Assembly: GCF_020387415.1 (NCBI RefSeq)
Contig: NZ_JAGWCB010000006.1
Location: 1 to 64,000 of the forward strand
DNA length: 64,000 nt
Source: Ideonella benzenivorans
Lineage (GTDB): Bacteria > Pseudomonadota > Gammaproteobacteria > Burkholderiales > Burkholderiaceae_C
Direction of reading: 5' to 3'
The translations under genes and the position numbers were made by a program. Positions 19,129-27,931 of this stretch are shown here, one piece after another; within the stretch, counting starts at the first letter, position 1; every line of letters begins with the position of its first letter. The notes beneath the pieces were generated by a model. That model did no database searches and was not told the origin of the DNA. It saw nothing but the letters and a program-made list of their open reading frames with translations.

Positions 19129-19953
19129 ATGGCTTCTTCCACCGCTGTTGCGCCGCTGTCCGCCCCCGCGCGCGGCCTGGGCTGGCTCCTGGGCGCGCTC
19201 TGGATCCTGCCGCTGCTGCTGCTGGTCTGGGCCGCCTTCCGGCCCGGTGCCGGCGCGCTGCAGTTCGACCTGGCCGGCCCCTGGGGCCTGGACAACTTCC
19301 GCGCCGCCTGGCAGGTGGCGCCGTTTGGCCGCTACCTGCTCAACACCGCGGCCATCGTCAGCCTGCTGCTGGCGCTGCAGCTCACGGTCTGCACGCTGGC
19401 GGCCTATGCGCTGGCGCGGCTGCCCTTTGCCGGGCGCGGGCTGGTGTTCGCGCTGGTGCTGCTGCAGCTGATGGTGATGCCCGAGGTGCTGATCGCCGAG
19501 AACTACGCCGCCATCGCCCGCCTGGGCCTGGTGGACCGCTGGCTGGGTGTGGCCCTGCCCTACGTGGCCAGCGCCTTCGGCATCTTCCTGCTGCGCCAGA
19601 GCTTCATGACCGTGCCGCAGGAGCTGGAGGACGCGGCCCGCATCGAGGGCCTGGGCCGCCTGGCCATCCTCTGGCGCGTCTACGTGCCGCTGGCGCGGCC
19701 GACCTACCTGGCCTATGCGCTGGTCTCGGTGGCCTACCACTGGAACAACTTCCTCTGGCCGCTGGTGGCCACCAACACCGTGGCCAGCCGGCCGCTGACG
19801 GTGGGCATGGCGCTCTTTGCTGCGCCCGAGACCGGGGTGGACTGGGGCGTGCTGTCGGCCGGCACGCTGTTGTCGGTGGCCCCGTTGCTGGGAGGTTTTC
19901 TGGTGTTCCAGCGCCAGTTCATGCAATCCTTCATGCATGCTGGCTTGAAATGA
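19129..19953 (+). CDS. ABC transporter permease (UgpE-like)
   Basis: 274 residues with six hydrophobic segments. The EAA motif is PQELEDAARIEGLGRLAILWRVYVPLARP (about 164-192). The N-terminal ILPLLLLVWAAFRPG and the YHWNNFLWPLVAT block near the C-terminus mark it as the second permease of a CUT1 importer. Its stop overlaps the HAD phosphatase start by 4 nt, tying the enzyme to the transporter. Confidence 0.9.
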   Translation: MASSTAVAPLSAPARGLGWLLGALWILPLLLLVWAAFRPGAGALQFDLAGPWGLDNFRAAWQVAPFGRYLLNTAAIVSLLLALQLTVCTLAAYALARLPFAGRGLVFALVLLQLMVMPEVLIAENYAAIARLGLVDRWLGVALPYVASAFGIFLLRQSFMTVPQELEDAARIEGLGRLAILWRVYVPLARPTYLAYALVSVAYHWNNFLWPLVATNTVASRPLTVGMALFAAPETGVDWGVLSAGTLLSVAPLLGGFLVFQRQFMQSFMHAGLK

Positions 19954-20738
19954 CCTCCGTGCGCCCGAACCTGCACCCCGATCACCCGCTGCCCCGCGTC
20001 GTGCTGACCGACGTCGACGACACCCTGACCTGGGAGGGGCGGCTGCCGTCGGCCACCCTGGTGGCGATGGAGCGTCTGGCCGCGGCCGGCGTGGCGCTGG
20101 TGCCCGTCACCGGCGCCTGCGCCGGCTGGTGCGACCAGATCGCCCGCACCTGGCCGGTGGCCGCGGTGATCGGCGAGAACGGCGCCTTCACCATCGAGCG
20201 TGAAGGCCGCCACCTGCGCTACCGCGACTGGCAGGACGAAGGCACCCGCCGGCGCCACCAGGCCTGGCTGCAGAAGGTGGCCGACACGCTGCTGCGCACC
20301 TACGTCGGCCTGGGCCTGGCGCTGGACAACGCCTACCGCCGCTGCGACCTGGCGCTGGACCATGCGCAGGAGGTGCCGCCGGTGCCGGCCGACACGGTGC
20401 GCCAGGCGGTCATCGATGCCCGCGCGCTGGGCGTGCAGGCCACGGCCAGCTCCATCCACATCAACCTCTGGCTGGGCGACTTCAGCAAGAGGGCCGCCTC
20501 GCTGGCCTGGCTGCGCCGCCACCACGGCTGGACGCCGGGCGAGCAGCCGGGCTACGTGGCCTTCGTGGGCGACTCGCAGAACGATGCCCAGATGTTCGAG
20601 ACCTTCCCGCGCAGCGTCGGTGTGGCCAACATCCGGGCCCACCTGCCGTCCCTGCCGGTGGCGCCGGCCCACATCACCCAGGCACCCGGCGGGCTGGGCT
20701 TTGCCGAGTGGGTCAACGAGGTGCTGATGCCATGCTGA
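19950..20738 (+). CDS. HAD-superfamily phosphatase (Cof/IIB type)
   Basis: 262 residues. Motif I is D-V-D-D-T-L-T (about residue 22-28), motif II is the VTGACAGW threonine, and motif IV is FVGDSQNDAQMF near residue 210. The large cap insertion between motifs II and III places it in subclass IIB, with trehalose-, sucrose- and mannosyl-3-phosphoglycerate phosphatases. It presumably removes phosphate from a product of the imported compound. It overlaps both neighbours (4 and 7 nt), so its stoichiometry is tied to the transporter and the phosphodiesterase. Confidence 0.88.
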   Translation: MTSVRPNLHPDHPLPRVVLTDVDDTLTWEGRLPSATLVAMERLAAAGVALVPVTGACAGWCDQIARTWPVAAVIGENGAFTIEREGRHLRYRDWQDEGTRRRHQAWLQKVADTLLRTYVGLGLALDNAYRRCDLALDHAQEVPPVPADTVRQAVIDARALGVQATASSIHINLWLGDFSKRAASLAWLRRHHGWTPGEQPGYVAFVGDSQNDAQMFETFPRSVGVANIRAHLPSLPVAPAHITQAPGGLGFAEWVNEVLMPC

Positions 20739-21538
20739 TCGCCCAGCTGAGCGACTGCCACATCACCCGCCCCGGCACGCTGGCCAGCGGCCGGGTGGAC
20801 ACCGCCGCGCTGCTGCGGCAGGCGGTGGCCAGCGTGCAGGCGCTGGACCCGGCGCCCGACCTGGTGCTGCTGACCGGCGATCTGGTGGACGGCGGCGACC
20901 CCGCCGAATACGCCCGGCTGCGCGCGCTGCTGGCGCCCTTGCGCCCGCCGTGGCGGCTGCTGCCGGGCAACCACGACGCGCGGGCCGCGCTGCGCGAGGC
21001 CTTCCCCGAGCAGCCCTGGGCGGCCGGGCAACCCTTTGCCCAGTGGGTGACGGACCTGCCCGACCCGGCCGGCACGCTGCGCCTGATCGGGCTGGACACC
21101 GTCATCCCCGGCGCCCCGGGCGGCGCGCTGTGCCGCGACCGCCTGGCCTGGCTGGCCGACACGCTGGCCCAGGCCCCGCAGCGCCCCACGCTGCTGGCGC
21201 TGCACCACCCGCCGCTGCGCACCGGGCTGGAAGAGATGGACGGCATGGCCCTGGCGGAAGGGCGCGAGGCGCTGGCCGGCCTGCTGGCGCGCCACCAGCA
21301 GGTGCAGGCGCTGCTGTGCGGCCACCTGCACCGCCACATCCACGGCCAACTGGCCGGGGTGCCGGTGATCGTGGCGCCGGCCACCGGTCACCAGATCGCG
21401 CTGGACCTGCGGCCGGGGCAGCCGGCGATGTTCAACCTGGAGCCGCCGGGTTACCTGCTGCACCGCTGGACCGCGGGCGAAGGCCTGGTCACGCTGGGCG
21501 CGGTGACGGGCGACTGGCCCGGGCCCTATCCATTCTGA
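20732..21538 (+). CDS. Class III metallophosphodiesterase (GpdQ/CpdA-like)
   Basis: 268 residues from ATG 20732. The five metal-binding blocks of calcineurin-like phosphoesterases are in order: LSDCHI (D-x-H), TGDLVDGG (G-D), GNHD, LHHPP and GHLHRHIHG. This matches the GpdQ/CpdA (cyclic-nucleotide or glycerophosphodiester) class, and the length fits. There is no signal peptide, so it acts in the cytoplasm on imported diester. With the Ugp-like importer, I infer hydrolysis of glycerophosphodiesters or a related phosphodiester; cyclic AMP is the alternative. Confidence 0.88.
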   Translation: MLIAQLSDCHITRPGTLASGRVDTAALLRQAVASVQALDPAPDLVLLTGDLVDGGDPAEYARLRALLAPLRPPWRLLPGNHDARAALREAFPEQPWAAGQPFAQWVTDLPDPAGTLRLIGLDTVIPGAPGGALCRDRLAWLADTLAQAPQRPTLLALHHPPLRTGLEEMDGMALAEGREALAGLLARHQQVQALLCGHLHRHIHGQLAGVPVIVAPATGHQIALDLRPGQPAMFNLEPPGYLLHRWTAGEGLVTLGAVTGDWPGPYPF

Positions 21539-21563
21539 ACGGCCGGGTGGCGCCAGACGGCGC

Positions 21564-21872
21564 TCAGAGCAGGTGCTTGCGCTTGAGGTGCTTGACCAGC
21601 CCGCAGTAGCCCTGGGTCATCAGGATCTCGTGCTCCGTCTGGGCCGGCAGCAGCTCTTCCTTGAGCTTGGCCGCGGCCTCGGTGCCCTGGGCGTTGCGCA
21701 GAAAGCCGATGGTCTCCTCGAACTTGGAGACCTCGGTCTTGCAGGCGCGCTCGCCGGGGTTGGTCTGCACCGCGTCCTGGGCGTGGGCCGCGGGCATCAG
21801 GCCCAGGGCCCACAGCAGCGACAGCCCACCCAGGCGGGACCACAGGGGAAACGGCAGGGCAAGGGTGGGCAT
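21564..21872 (-). CDS. Hypothetical secreted protein
   Basis: 102 residues from ATG 21872. A signal peptide with a long hydrophobic core and A-H-A before the mature end (about residue 31) is visible. The mature part has two cysteines (ACKTEV and GYCGLV) that may form a disulfide, and a helical Lys/Glu-rich middle. I do not recognise the family. It lies alone, convergent with the phosphodiesterase operon. Confidence 0.6.
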   Translation of the reverse strand: MPTLALPFPLWSRLGGLSLLWALGLMPAAHAQDAVQTNPGERACKTEVSKFEETIGFLRNAQGTEAAAKLKEELLPAQTEHEILMTQGYCGLVKHLKRKHLL

Positions 21873-21935
21873 GGCAAGACAGCGTGAGGACGACGCCCCC
21901 ACGCAAGCAGGATGGATGCCACCCGCCGCGCCGGT

Positions 21936-22298
21936 TTACGGTTGGTGACAGACCGCCTCGACGTTGTGCCCGTCCGGGCCGATGACGAAGGCGGCGTAAT
22001 AGTTCGGGTGGTAGTGCGGGCGCAGGCCCGGCGGGCCGTTGTCCTGCCCGCCGGCGGCCAGGGCCGCCCGGTAGAAGGCGTCCACCGTGGGGCGGTCGGC
22101 CGCGGTGAAGGCCAGATGGATGGGGGTGGGCGGCACGTCATCCTGGTGCAGCCACAGCGAGGGCTTGCCCGGCAGCCCCAGGCCGACGCCGTAGTCGCCC
22201 TCCATCACCACCCCCACCCCGAGCGGGGCCAGGGCCTGCAGGAAGAAGGACCGGCTGGCGGGCAGGTCGCTGGCACCGAAACCAATGTGGTCGAACAT
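21936..22298 (-). CDS. VOC-family (glyoxalase-like) protein
   Basis: 120 residues from ATG 22298. Starts MFDHIGFGASDLPASRSFFLQAL, the usual first beta-alpha-beta unit of the vicinal oxygen chelate fold with a His ligand at residue 4. A second metal ligand site is suggested by PIHLAFTA and the C-terminal VIGPDGHNVEAVC with Glu. It is similar in build to small YaeR/PhnB-type lyases. The substrate is unknown. It lies downstream of the MerR-type regulator on the same strand, about 60 nt apart. Confidence 0.85.
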   Translation of the reverse strand: MFDHIGFGASDLPASRSFFLQALAPLGVGVVMEGDYGVGLGLPGKPSLWLHQDDVPPTPIHLAFTAADRPTVDAFYRAALAAGGQDNGPPGLRPHYHPNYYAAFVIGPDGHNVEAVCHQP

Positions 22299-22361
22299 GG
22301 AGGCCTCCTGATCCGAGCGGGGATGGGACAGACCCCCAGTGTGCACGGCCGGGCGGCGCTG

Positions 22362-22958
22362 TCAACGCGGGGCCGTCCCTCGCGGTGGGGGGCGGCGCGC
22401 CTGGGCCCGGATGGCGCGGGCCTGCGCCGCCGGCAGGCCCAGCGCGCGCAGGAAGCGCGCATGGCCGTCGGGGTCCTGCTGCTCGAACTCGGCATGCCAG
22501 AGCTGCATGTCGGGCGGGCTGAAACCGGCGCGCTGCAGCAGGGCCACCCAGTCGGTCTTGCTCTGGCAGGCCGGCACCTGGCCGAGGGCGGGGTCGGTCA
22601 GCAGGCGGGCCAGCAGGCGCTGCTGGTGGCGCAAGCGGGTCATCTCCTGGGCCAGCTCCAGCAGCCGGTCCTGCAGCAGCGCATGGGCCGGGCGCGGCGG
22701 CGTGGGCTGGTCCGGCGCCGGCGGGGCCGCCAGCAGGGCCGCGATCGCCGCCAGGGGCAGGCCGGCGTCCCGCAGCCGCCGGATCTGCTGCAGTCGCTGC
22801 ACCTGGGCCGGCCCATAGAGGCGGTAGCCGGCGGCGCTGCGGCCGGCGGCGGGCAGCAGGCCCAGCGCCTCGTAGTGCAGCACCGAGCTGCGCGCCAGGC
22901 CGCTGGCCCGCGCCAGCCGGCCCAGGGTCAAGGGCGGGGAGGCGGGGGGACGGGACAT
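22362..22958 (-). CDS. MerR-family transcriptional regulator
   Basis: 198 residues from ATG 22958. The N-terminal winged helix is clear: LGRLARASGLARSSVLHYEALGLLPA followed by GYRLYG and a dimerisation helix. The C-terminal part (about 100-198) lacks clustered cysteines, so it is not a simple metal sensor; it contains the conserved KTDWVALLQRAGFSPPDMQLWHAEFE block found in MerR regulators of unknown ligand. It overlaps the upstream gene at 22928 by 31 nt, which argues for co-regulation with it. Confidence 0.88.
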   Translation of the reverse strand: MSRPPASPPLTLGRLARASGLARSSVLHYEALGLLPAAGRSAAGYRLYGPAQVQRLQQIRRLRDAGLPLAAIAALLAAPPAPDQPTPPRPAHALLQDRLLELAQEMTRLRHQQRLLARLLTDPALGQVPACQSKTDWVALLQRAGFSPPDMQLWHAEFEQQDPDGHARFLRALGLPAAQARAIRAQARRPPPRGTAPR

Positions 22959-23392
22959 GGTGGCAAGGGTAGCCGGTCGGGCGCCACGAAGTGCTGGCGC
23001 GCGGCGTCCGAACGCAGCCGGTCGGGCGAGTAGTGGCGCGTCAACAGGCCCCAGGCATCGCTGCGCAGGGCCGGTTCGCGCTGCAGGCAGCGCTCCCAGG
23101 GTTCGCCGGGGGTGCCGGCGCCGGCGGCCGCCATCAGCAGCAGCAGGGCCTCGGTGACGGTGGCGTTCACCTTGGCGGGCACGCCCAGCCGGGTGGCCAG
23201 CCGGCGCAGGCTGGCCAGGTACAGCGGCCGGGCCTCGGCGAGCGGATGCTGGCTCAGCAGCAGGCCGGCGGCGCGCAGGTGGCCGGCGTGGTCGAAGGCG
23301 CTGGCCGGCAGCTCGGCGGCCAGGAAGGCGGCCAGCCAGCGGGCGTCGTCGTCGTGCGGGGGCAGGTTGGGGAGGGGGTCGGGGGCGGTCAT
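22928..23392 (-). CDS. Conserved hypothetical protein coupled to MerR gene
   Basis: 154 residues from ATG 23392. The protein is soluble and helical, with a distinctive WLAAFLAAELPASAFDHAGHLRAAGLLLS segment in which F-x-H-x-x-H could bind a metal. The C-terminus is proline-rich (PLPPCPVPPPP). I know of no assigned function. The 31-nt overlap with the MerR regulator downstream suggests that it is an effector or partner. Confidence 0.6.
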   Translation of the reverse strand: MTAPDPLPNLPPHDDDARWLAAFLAAELPASAFDHAGHLRAAGLLLSQHPLAEARPLYLASLRRLATRLGVPAKVNATVTEALLLLMAAAGAGTPGEPWERCLQREPALRSDAWGLLTRHYSPDRLRSDAARQHFVAPDRLPLPPCPVPPPPRP

Positions 23393-23496
23393 GGTCTTGC
23401 CGAGCGGTGTCAAGACACCCAGCTTCCACCTGACCCCTGCCGTCAGGTCAAGCGGGCGTCACAAGCGCGTCATGCCCGGCCCGCAACCTCGGCCGG

Positions 23497-24708
23497 ATGA
23501 TCCCGACGCTCGACCTGGTGTATTTCAATGCCGGCGGCGGCCACCGTGCTGCCGCCCAGGCCCTGCAGGCCGTGCTGCCCCAGCGGGCCGGGCGGCCGCT
23601 GCGGGTGCGGCTGGTCAACCTGATGGAGGTGCTGGACGCGCAGGACCGCTTCCGCCGCCTGACCGGCATGGCGCCCGAGGACGTCTACAACCGCCGGCTG
23701 GCGCGTGGCTGGACCCTGGGCCTGGCGCAGGAGCTCAAGCTGCTGCAGGCCACGCTGCGCCTGGCCCACCCCTGGCTGCTGCGCACGCTGCAGGCCCACT
23801 GGGCCGAGACCCGGCCCGACGCGGTGGTCTCGCTGATCCCGAACTTCAACCGCGCCCTGTACGAGTCGGTGCAGGCCGCGCGGCCGGGCACGCCCTGCGC
23901 CACGGTGCTGACCGACCTGGCCGACCACCCACCGCACTTCTGGATCGAGCCGGGGCAGGACCAGCACATCGTCTGCGGCACCGAGCGCGCGGTGCAGCAG
24001 GCGCTGGCCCAGGGCGTGGCACCGCACAACGTGCACCGCGTCTCGGGCATGATCCTGCGCCCGGCCTTCCACGCGGTGACGCCGCTGGCCGAGGTGGCGC
24101 GGGCCGAGGCGCTGCGCGCCCTGGGCCTGCAGCCGGGCCGCCCCACCGGGCTGGTGATGTTCGGCGGCCAGGGCTCGATGCAGATGCTGCGCATTGCCCG
24201 CAGCCTGCCGCAGGTGCAGCTGATCCTGGTCTGCGGCCACAACGCGGCACTGGCCGAGCGCCTGCGCGCGCTGCCGCAGCCGGACGGCGGCGCCGCGCGG
24301 GCGGTGCTGGGCTTCACCGCCGACGTGGTGCACTACATGCAGCTGGCCGACTTCTTCGTCGGCAAGCCGGGGCCGGGCTCGCTCAGCGAGGCGGTGCAGA
24401 TGGGCCTGCCGGTCATCACCTTCGAGAACCGCTGGACCATGCCGCAGGAGCGCTACAACGCCCAGTGGGTGCGCGAGCTGGGGCTGGGCGAGGTGGTGCC
24501 CTCGGTCAGGGCCATCGCCGGCGGCGTGGCGCGGCTGCTGGCCGACCTGCCGGCGGCCCAGGCGCGGGTGCGTCGGGTGCACAACCAGGCGGTGTTCGAG
24601 GTGGCCGACCTGGTGGCCGGCCTGCTGGAACAGGCGCCGGCGCGCGCGCCGGCCCCCTGGCCGCAGGCCGAGGGGGTTCCGGTGGCGATGGCGCCGGCAG
24701 CGCGCTGA
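23497..24708 (+). CDS. MGDG-synthase-like glycosyltransferase (GT28 type)
   Basis: 403 residues. The N-terminal G-G-G-H motif (about 13-16) follows a hydrophobic strand, as in monogalactosyl- and glucosyl-diacylglycerol synthases and MurG. The central VLTDLADHPPHFWIEP block and the C-terminal donor site (FGGQGSMQM, CGHNAAL, FFVGKPGPGSLSEAVQMGLPVI) are typical. It would transfer a sugar from UDP-sugar to diacylglycerol at the inner membrane. Glycolipid formation of this kind replaces phospholipid under phosphate limitation in some Proteobacteria. A GT4 enzyme lies 4.4 kb away. Confidence 0.82.
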   Translation: MIPTLDLVYFNAGGGHRAAAQALQAVLPQRAGRPLRVRLVNLMEVLDAQDRFRRLTGMAPEDVYNRRLARGWTLGLAQELKLLQATLRLAHPWLLRTLQAHWAETRPDAVVSLIPNFNRALYESVQAARPGTPCATVLTDLADHPPHFWIEPGQDQHIVCGTERAVQQALAQGVAPHNVHRVSGMILRPAFHAVTPLAEVARAEALRALGLQPGRPTGLVMFGGQGSMQMLRIARSLPQVQLILVCGHNAALAERLRALPQPDGGAARAVLGFTADVVHYMQLADFFVGKPGPGSLSEAVQMGLPVITFENRWTMPQERYNAQWVRELGLGEVVPSVRAIAGGVARLLADLPAAQARVRRVHNQAVFEVADLVAGLLEQAPARAPAPWPQAEGVPVAMAPAAR

Positions 24709-24727
24709 ACCGGCCAGGGAGCGGCCC

Positions 24728-27037
24728 TCAGCGGCCGCCGTAGTAGTACTTGGTGCTGCGCGCCCAGCCGCTGTCCGGCCAGAGCCGGTGCAGGGTGCGG
24801 AAGGCCTCGCGCGAGTAGGTGGGCTCGGGCAGCGGCTGGCCGTTGACCGGCAGCGGGGGCCGGCATTCGTTGCGGGTGCTGGCGACGAAGAAATGCAGCG
24901 CCTTGGGGGCCTCCGGGTCGGCCGGCTTGCCCTGGGCCCAGGCCAGCAGCGTGGGCGCCAGGTAGGCGTTGCGGTTGGGCAGGGCGTCCAGCACGGCCTG
25001 CTCGCGCCGGGCCTCGGCCTGTTGGGCCGGGCTGAGGAAGGCCGGCAGCACGGCGTTGAGCGGGTCCTGCTCGCCGTTGCCCCAGCCGGCGCAGCCCCAT
25101 TCGGTCGGGTTGCCCTGCGGGTTGATGCGGTGTGGGTGCAGCTCCGGCGTGTTGACGAAGATGACGGTGGCGGCCAGGCGCTTGGCCTCGGGCGTGCGGG
25201 CCTGCACGAAGCGGGTGTAGAGCGCGGCGGTGGTGGCGTGGCCCTGGGCCAGCGTGGGCGCCCAGGTGTCGGCGGTGGCCCAGTCGCCCAGCAGCACGGC
25301 GCGGGTCCAGACGGCCTCGATCAGCTCGGTCTTCAGTGCGGGCGGCAGGTCGGCCCGGCCGGGCAGGGTCTTGAGCACCGACAGCGGCAGGGCGCGGTAG
25401 AGCCGGCGCGGGAAGTCCTCGGCCAGCCCGGTGTCCGGGGGCGTGGCGGCGGCGGCGGAAGAAGCCGGGGCGCTGGCGGCATCGGCGCGGGCGATCGGGG
25501 TGCCGGCCTCGGGTTCGGCCAGCTGGCGCGGCGCGGCGGCCAGGAAGCCCTCCAGCGTGGGCGCCGTCACCAGCTTCAGGGCCAGCCAGCGGTTGCGGGT
25601 GGCGCGGTCCATCGGCTGCGGCGGGTGGGCCAGCAGGCGGCTGACCTCGGCATCGGCCGCGGCGGCCTGGCCGGCCTGGCTCTGCAGCCGCAGCAGGTGG
25701 TAGCGCAGGTGCAGGTACAGCGGGGCGCTGGGCGGCACGGCCTCGGCGGCGCGGCGTTCGACCGGGCTGAGCTGACGGGCCGCCGGGGCCGCGCCGGCCG
25801 GCTGGGCGTGGCTCAGCAACGGGGCCAGCCACAGCGTGGCCAGGGCGCTGCCGGCGGGGGCGTGGCTGCCTTCGCGCCGGGCCAGGGCCATGGCGGCGGC
25901 CAGGGCCGTGTCGTCGCCGGCCTGCATCGCGCCGATCCAGCGCGTCATCGGGTCGGCCGCCTGCATCAGGCCGGGGCTTTGTTCCAGGCCGTCGAGCAGC
26001 ACCAGGTAGTCGCTCAGCGCGCGCACGGCCGCCGCATCCAGCGGCGCGTGGTCCAGCGTGCGGCCGAGTTCACCGGCGCGTTCGGCCGGCCGCAGCCGGG
26101 CGTCCACCCAGGTCAGCAGCGCACCGGCCGGGGCGTCGTGCGGCGCCTGGGCCTGCAGCTCCTGCCGGGCCGTTTCCAGCCACTGGCGGGTGCGGGCGCT
26201 GCGCTCGGGCTGGCGGTCCGGGCCGGTGGCCAGCGTGGCCTGGCGCAGCAGGCAGCGGGCGGCCAGGTAGGCGCCCAGCGGCTGCCAGGGCGAGCTGCCG
26301 TCCAGTGCGATGGCCAGGAAGCGCTGCCGTGCGGCCTCGTACTGGCCGGCGTAGAACAGCGCGGCGGCGGTCTGGTAGGCGTGGTCGGCGCGCAGCCAGG
26401 CCGGCGCATCGGCCGGCACGGCCGGCGGCAGCACGGCGGGCGGCTGGCTCACGTCACCAAAGCGCAGGCCCTCGGGCGAGCAGTTGGCGAACACCGCGTC
26501 CTGCTGGGCCAGCCAGCGGGCGGTCCATGGCGGGGTGCTCGCACTTTGGCGCTGGCGTTCGGCCAGGGTCTGGCGGGCGCGGTTGAAAGCATCGACCGGG
26601 CAGTTGAGGAAGAAGCTGTAGTCCGGCGTGGCGCGCTCGACCTCGATCTTCACCGGGCGGCCACCGGCCTGCTCGCGCGCAGCCAGCCAGCCGGCCACCC
26701 CGTTCTGCGCATCGTCGTGGCGGGCCGTCCAGTCCGTCCCGGTGGGGCCGACGCGCCACTGGTCCAGCCGCAGCGCCGCGGTTTCGTCCGCGCTCAGCGG
26801 GTGACCGTTGCCGGCGCGCCAGGCCAGGGCCAGAAAGACCCGCCAGTAGCTGCCGGGCAGCACGCCCAGCCGGCCGGCGGCGTAGCCGACCAGATCGCGG
26901 GTGGGCACATGGTGTTCGGGGGCGAAGCTGTTTTCCTCGTAGCCGTCACCGCCGCTGGCCTGGGCGGGCAGCGTGAACAGGCTGGCCAGGGCCAGGCCAA
27001 GGGCGGTCAGGGTGAGGCGGGCGGCAGGGCGGTCCAT
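24728..27037 (-). CDS. Large secreted hypothetical protein
   Basis: 769 residues from ATG 27037 with a signal peptide (hydrophobic core, then L-P-A-Q-A-S). The mature part is alanine-rich and helical; WLRADHAYQTAAALFYAGQYEAARQRF (around residues 213-239) reads like a TPR-type repeat, and other paired helices follow. The C-terminal region contains a conserved-looking FVASTRNECRPPLPVNGQPLPEP stretch and ends in YYYGGR. No enzyme motif was found. It overlaps the DUF3142 gene upstream by 31 nt, so the two are a unit. Confidence 0.75.
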   Translation of the reverse strand: MDRPAARLTLTALGLALASLFTLPAQASGGDGYEENSFAPEHHVPTRDLVGYAAGRLGVLPGSYWRVFLALAWRAGNGHPLSADETAALRLDQWRVGPTGTDWTARHDDAQNGVAGWLAAREQAGGRPVKIEVERATPDYSFFLNCPVDAFNRARQTLAERQRQSASTPPWTARWLAQQDAVFANCSPEGLRFGDVSQPPAVLPPAVPADAPAWLRADHAYQTAAALFYAGQYEAARQRFLAIALDGSSPWQPLGAYLAARCLLRQATLATGPDRQPERSARTRQWLETARQELQAQAPHDAPAGALLTWVDARLRPAERAGELGRTLDHAPLDAAAVRALSDYLVLLDGLEQSPGLMQAADPMTRWIGAMQAGDDTALAAAMALARREGSHAPAGSALATLWLAPLLSHAQPAGAAPAARQLSPVERRAAEAVPPSAPLYLHLRYHLLRLQSQAGQAAAADAEVSRLLAHPPQPMDRATRNRWLALKLVTAPTLEGFLAAAPRQLAEPEAGTPIARADAASAPASSAAAATPPDTGLAEDFPRRLYRALPLSVLKTLPGRADLPPALKTELIEAVWTRAVLLGDWATADTWAPTLAQGHATTAALYTRFVQARTPEAKRLAATVIFVNTPELHPHRINPQGNPTEWGCAGWGNGEQDPLNAVLPAFLSPAQQAEARREQAVLDALPNRNAYLAPTLLAWAQGKPADPEAPKALHFFVASTRNECRPPLPVNGQPLPEPTYSREAFRTLHRLWPDSGWARSTKYYYGGR

Positions 27038-27789
27038 TGGTCGCGGGTCCAGGGCTGGGGGGAGAAGTGGTAGCGCCGCGCCACGCGCAGGCCCACCACC
27101 GCGGGTTCGTCGGTGGCGGTGCCGGCGGCCTGCTGGCAGCGCGGGCGGGGAAAGCGGCCGTCGCGCGCCAGCAGCGCGCGCAGCGCATGGTCGTCGCGGT
27201 CCATGCGAAAGGCCATCGGCACGATCTCGTCGGCGGGCAGGCCGTCCAGCCAGGCGTCGCCGGCGCACCAGGAGGCCAGCGCCGTCATCGACAGGGCCAC
27301 GCGGGGCGGCAGGCGCGCGCGCAGCGCGCGCACCACCTCGGCCAGGAAGGGCCGCTGCGAGCGGCGCACCTCGAAATCCAGCTGCAGCGCGGGCGGCTGC
27401 TGCCCGTGCACCAGGCGCAGCGCGGCGGCGACGATGGCATCCTGCTGCACGGCGTTGAGGGCGGGGAGGTCGCGCGGGTCGGCGTCCACATGCAGCACCG
27501 GCAGCAGCACCGTGCCCGGCGACACCTGCAGCGGCTGGGCGCGGGGGTGCAGCTCGACGCCCTCGCCGCGCAGGCGCACCGAGGTGGCCAGCCAGGCCAC
27601 GCCGGTGCCGGGCGGCAGGCCGCGCAGGTCCTCGGGCCGTTCCCAGGCCCACAGCAGGCGCGGCGGCAGCGCGGCCAGGCCGGCGTGCGGCGCGGGCGCC
27701 GGACCGCTGCTGCTGCGCAGCCCCAGGCCGAGCACCAGACCGGCCCCGGCCAGCCAGGGCAGGAGGGACCGGAGGCGCGGGCGAGACAT
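27007..27789 (-). CDS. DUF3142 domain protein
   Basis: 260 residues from ATG 27789. An N-terminal hydrophobic segment (LLPWLAGAGLVLGLGL, about residues 7-22) anchors or exports it. The body matches from memory the DUF3142 family, with LLWAWERPEDLRGL, GVAWLATSV, QLDFEVRRSQRPFL and ALSMTALASWC. The D-F-E and W-x-x-x-x-D pattern resembles glycoside-hydrolase-like TIM barrels, but activity is unknown. It lies upstream of, and overlaps, the large secreted protein gene. Confidence 0.75.
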   Translation of the reverse strand: MSRPRLRSLLPWLAGAGLVLGLGLRSSSGPAPAPHAGLAALPPRLLWAWERPEDLRGLPPGTGVAWLATSVRLRGEGVELHPRAQPLQVSPGTVLLPVLHVDADPRDLPALNAVQQDAIVAAALRLVHGQQPPALQLDFEVRRSQRPFLAEVVRALRARLPPRVALSMTALASWCAGDAWLDGLPADEIVPMAFRMDRDDHALRALLARDGRFPRPRCQQAAGTATDEPAVVGLRVARRYHFSPQPWTRDQWTALPPASP

Positions 27790-27931
27790 GGCGGGCACTC
27801 TAGCAGTGGCGCGCCGGCGTGCCATCCGTCCCTCGGGGGTGTCGCGCGGCTGTCATCACGCTGGCACGCGGGGCGGCTCTACTGTGGGGCTTCAGGTTCT
27901 CGGGCCGCGGCCCAGGGGTGCAGGCAGCGGC

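Noticed and set aside
24788-27073. A 761-codon plus-strand frame
   Set aside because: Antisense to the large secreted protein gene; glycine/glutamine-rich shadow with no signal peptide or domain.
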